A stretch of DNA of 6,695 bases, from assembly GCA_028291305.1 (NCBI GenBank), contig JAQGII010000103.1, positions 1 to 6,695 on the forward strand, given 5' to 3'. Every line of letters begins with the position of its first letter. Position 1 is the first letter of the stretch. The notes below the pieces were generated by a model. The model was not told where the DNA came from. It saw nothing but the letters and a program-made list of their open reading frames with translations, and searched no databases. The stretch comes from Caulobacteraceae bacterium. GTDB taxonomy: Bacteria; Pseudomonadota; Alphaproteobacteria; Caulobacterales; Caulobacteraceae. Below are positions 5,452 to 6,695 of the stretch, in pieces. Both the position numbers and the translations under genes were made by a program.

Positions 5452-6297
5452 TCAGTGATGGACGCCCGGCGCCGCGCCGGCGGCGGTCGGGGCGAAGGCT
5501 GAGGCCGCCTCGTCGCGCGCCTGCACCACCCCGACGTCGCCGCCGTCCAGCCGCACGGCGGTCAGCACGCCTGTTGTGTAGGCGCCGGTGTCGAGCCCGA
5601 TGCGGTGCTCGAGCAGGGCCGGGTGGCCGTCCGTCCAGGTGTGGCCGTGCACGATCACCTTTTCGAAGGGGCCCTCCTGCTCAAGGAACTCTCCGTTGAT
5701 CCACAGGAGATCCTCCTCCTTCTGGTTGCCCAGGGGCGTATCCGGCCGCACGCCTGCGTGGACGAAGGCGTAGTCGCCGATCACCAGCATCAGCTCCAGC
5801 CGCTCCAGCAGCAGCAGATGCGAGGAGGGCATGCGCTCCAGCAGCGCGTTGCGCGCGCGGACCAGTTCGGCCGGATCGTCGGGCGGGGCGGGCGGCGCCA
5901 CCCCATAGGACAGCAGGGTCTGCGCCCCGCCGAACTGTTGCCAGGCGGCGGTCCGTAGGGGCCGTTCGAGGAACTGCAGCATGGTCTGCTCGTGGTTGCC
6001 CTTCAGCAGATGAACCTGCATGTCGCTGCGCTTGCGCAGCCATACCAGCGCTTCGAGCACCTGGGCGGACTGCGGCCCGCGGTCGATGTAGTCGCCGCAG
6101 AAGATCAGCAGCGGCTGCCGGCCATGGGCGCGCGGCGCGGCGTCGCGGGCGACCGCGGCGAGCAGGGACTTCATCAGGTCGTAGCGGCCGTGGATGTCGC
6201 CCACCGCGTAGATCAGCTCCCCGTCGGTCGGATCGCTGCTGGGGGCCGGACCCCCCAGCCAGGATGGACGCAGGCCCGACAGCAGGCCCCTCACCAC
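5452..6297 (-). CDS. PPP-family metallophosphatase (serine/threonine protein phosphatase type)
   Basis: The product is 281 residues with every signature of the PPP superfamily: GDIHGRYD (33-40), GDYIDRG (68-74), GNHE (100-103), FVHAG (178-182) and HGHT (217-220). These supply the ligands of a two-metal site and the catalytic histidine. Bacterial members include PrpA/PrpB-type protein phosphatases and symmetrical Ap4A hydrolases. The GDYIDRG and GNHEQTML wording fits the bacterial serine/threonine phosphatase group, but the substrate cannot be read from sequence. It lacks a signal peptide, so it is cytosolic. The last 15-20 residues are Ala/Pro-rich and probably disordered. Translation starts at tandem GTG codons (6297 and 6294) overlapping the TGA of the upstream gene (6293-6291), so the two are likely coupled. 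It shares only the metallophosphoesterase fold with the enzyme at 1559-2407. Confidence 0.88.
   Translation of the reverse strand: MVRGLLSGLRPSWLGGPAPSSDPTDGELIYAVGDIHGRYDLMKSLLAAVARDAAPRAHGRQPLLIFCGDYIDRGPQSAQVLEALVWLRKRSDMQVHLLKGNHEQTMLQFLERPLRTAAWQQFGGAQTLLSYGVAPPAPPDDPAELVRARNALLERMPSSHLLLLERLELMLVIGDYAFVHAGVRPDTPLGNQKEEDLLWINGEFLEQEGPFEKVIVHGHTWTDGHPALLEHRIGLDTGAYTTGVLTAVRLDGGDVGVVQARDEAASAFAPTAAGAAPGVHH
5466..5480. terminator. Hairpin between convergent small gene and phosphatase gene ends
   Basis: CCGGCG (5466-5471) and CGCCGG (5475-5480) form a perfect six-base stem with a three-base loop, 16 bases after the small gene's stop. It lies inside the last codons of the convergent phosphatase gene. 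No T-run follows. It could help end the small gene's transcript, but Ala/Pro/Gly codons in GC-rich DNA also produce such dyads by chance. Confidence 0.25.
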
Positions 6298-6695
6298 CAG
6301 GACACCAGGCTGCGCCAGAGCGGGTCCTTGCGCTGCGCCGGCCGCGCCCGCGCGCCGGTCGCCTCGCGTCCGAGCGCCCGGGTCAGCTCGCCATAGCCCT
6401 GCACCAGCCGGCGGGGCCGGTCGGCCGCGTTTTCGCGCAGGTCCGCCCAGCGGTCGCGGTAGTCCGCCAGCACGCCGGTGGGCACGCCGGCCCGGATGGC
6501 GTGGTCATAGGCGCTGCGCAGGCGCCGGTCGGCGGCGAGCACGGCGGACGGCGGGCAGGAGGCGGCGCACAAGGCCGCCGTGGAAGGACGCCGCGACCGG
6601 ACCGGGATGGCCGCGCGGGCGTTCACATGGCGGACCGGGGCGCGGGCGCGCGCCGGCGCCGCACGGACGGCCGGGCCGCCGTGGCGGTCGAGGCC
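6291..6695 (-). CDS. Unknown protein, C-terminal part (5' end beyond right edge or GTG 6626)
   Basis: The minus-strand frame is open from the window edge to the TGA at 6293-6291 (134 codons before the stop). If translation begins inside the window, the only candidate start upstream of the conserved-looking part is GTG at 6626, which gives 111 residues. The first half is Arg/Ala-rich. The second half looks like a folded helical domain: CAASCPPSAV, then LAADRRLRSAYDHAIRAGVP, a YRDRWADLRENA helix and LVQGYGELTRAL. The pattern A-D-R-x-L-x-x-A-Y followed by a W-containing helix recalls the LprI/DUF1311-like periplasmic domain, with two nearby cysteines. That resemblance is from memory and unproven. 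The protein ends LWRSLVSWW, and its stop overlaps the GTG start of the downstream phosphatase. The two genes are therefore probably one operon. No signal peptide is visible because the true N-terminus may lie outside the window. Confidence 0.6.
   Translation of the reverse strand, partial: GLDRHGGPAVRAAPARARAPVRHVNARAAIPVRSRRPSTAALCAASCPPSAVLAADRRLRSAYDHAIRAGVPTGVLADYRDRWADLRENAADRPRRLVQGYGELTRALGREATGARARPAQRKDPLWRSLVSWW

Overview
The window has very high GC content (roughly 70%), strong G/C bias at third codon positions, and frequent GTG or TTG starts and overlapping stop/start codons. Together with its protein families this points to an alphaproteobacterium, most likely in the Caulobacterales (Caulobacter, Phenylobacterium or a relative). 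This placement rests on composition and remembered family resemblance, not on a search. The window is chromosomal in character: I see no insertion sequence, tRNA, rRNA, CRISPR array, integrase or phage gene.

Layout, left to right. (1) 1-272, minus: the N-terminus of a PAS-domain signalling protein that runs off the left edge and probably starts at TTG. (2) 284-427, minus: a protein-like reading frame without a start codon, perhaps a decayed gene end. (3) 474-2407, minus: a two-gene operon joined by a TGATG overlap. It encodes an LpxH/PlcP-like metallophosphoesterase followed by a GT4 glycosyltransferase. The pairing resembles the plcP-agt lipid-remodelling pair of phosphate-starved Alphaproteobacteria. 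(4) 2408-2634: a divergent intergenic region with two GC-rich hairpins next to the TTG start of the phosphoesterase. (5) 2635-3276, plus: a TetR/AcrR-type regulator transcribed away from that operon. (6) 3298-3654, minus: a small exported proline-rich protein, convergent with the TetR gene. (7) 3781-5181, minus: a MocR-type regulator (GntR winged helix fused to an aminotransferase fold). (8) 5182-5263: a compact AT-richer control region packed with inverted repeats. (9) 5264-5449, plus: a 61-residue single-pass membrane or exported protein with a near-perfect ribosome binding site. (10) 5452-6695, minus: a PPP-family serine/threonine phosphatase overlapping the end of an upstream gene of unknown function that is cut by the right edge.

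How the genes may work together. The phosphoesterase and glycosyltransferase plausibly strip the head group from a phospholipid and glycosylate the resulting diacylglycerol. The divergent TetR protein is a candidate regulator of that pair. The MocR protein and the divergent small membrane protein share one operator-rich control region. They form the best candidate here for an undescribed regulator/target pair. Both proposals are inferences from gene order, motifs and repeats.
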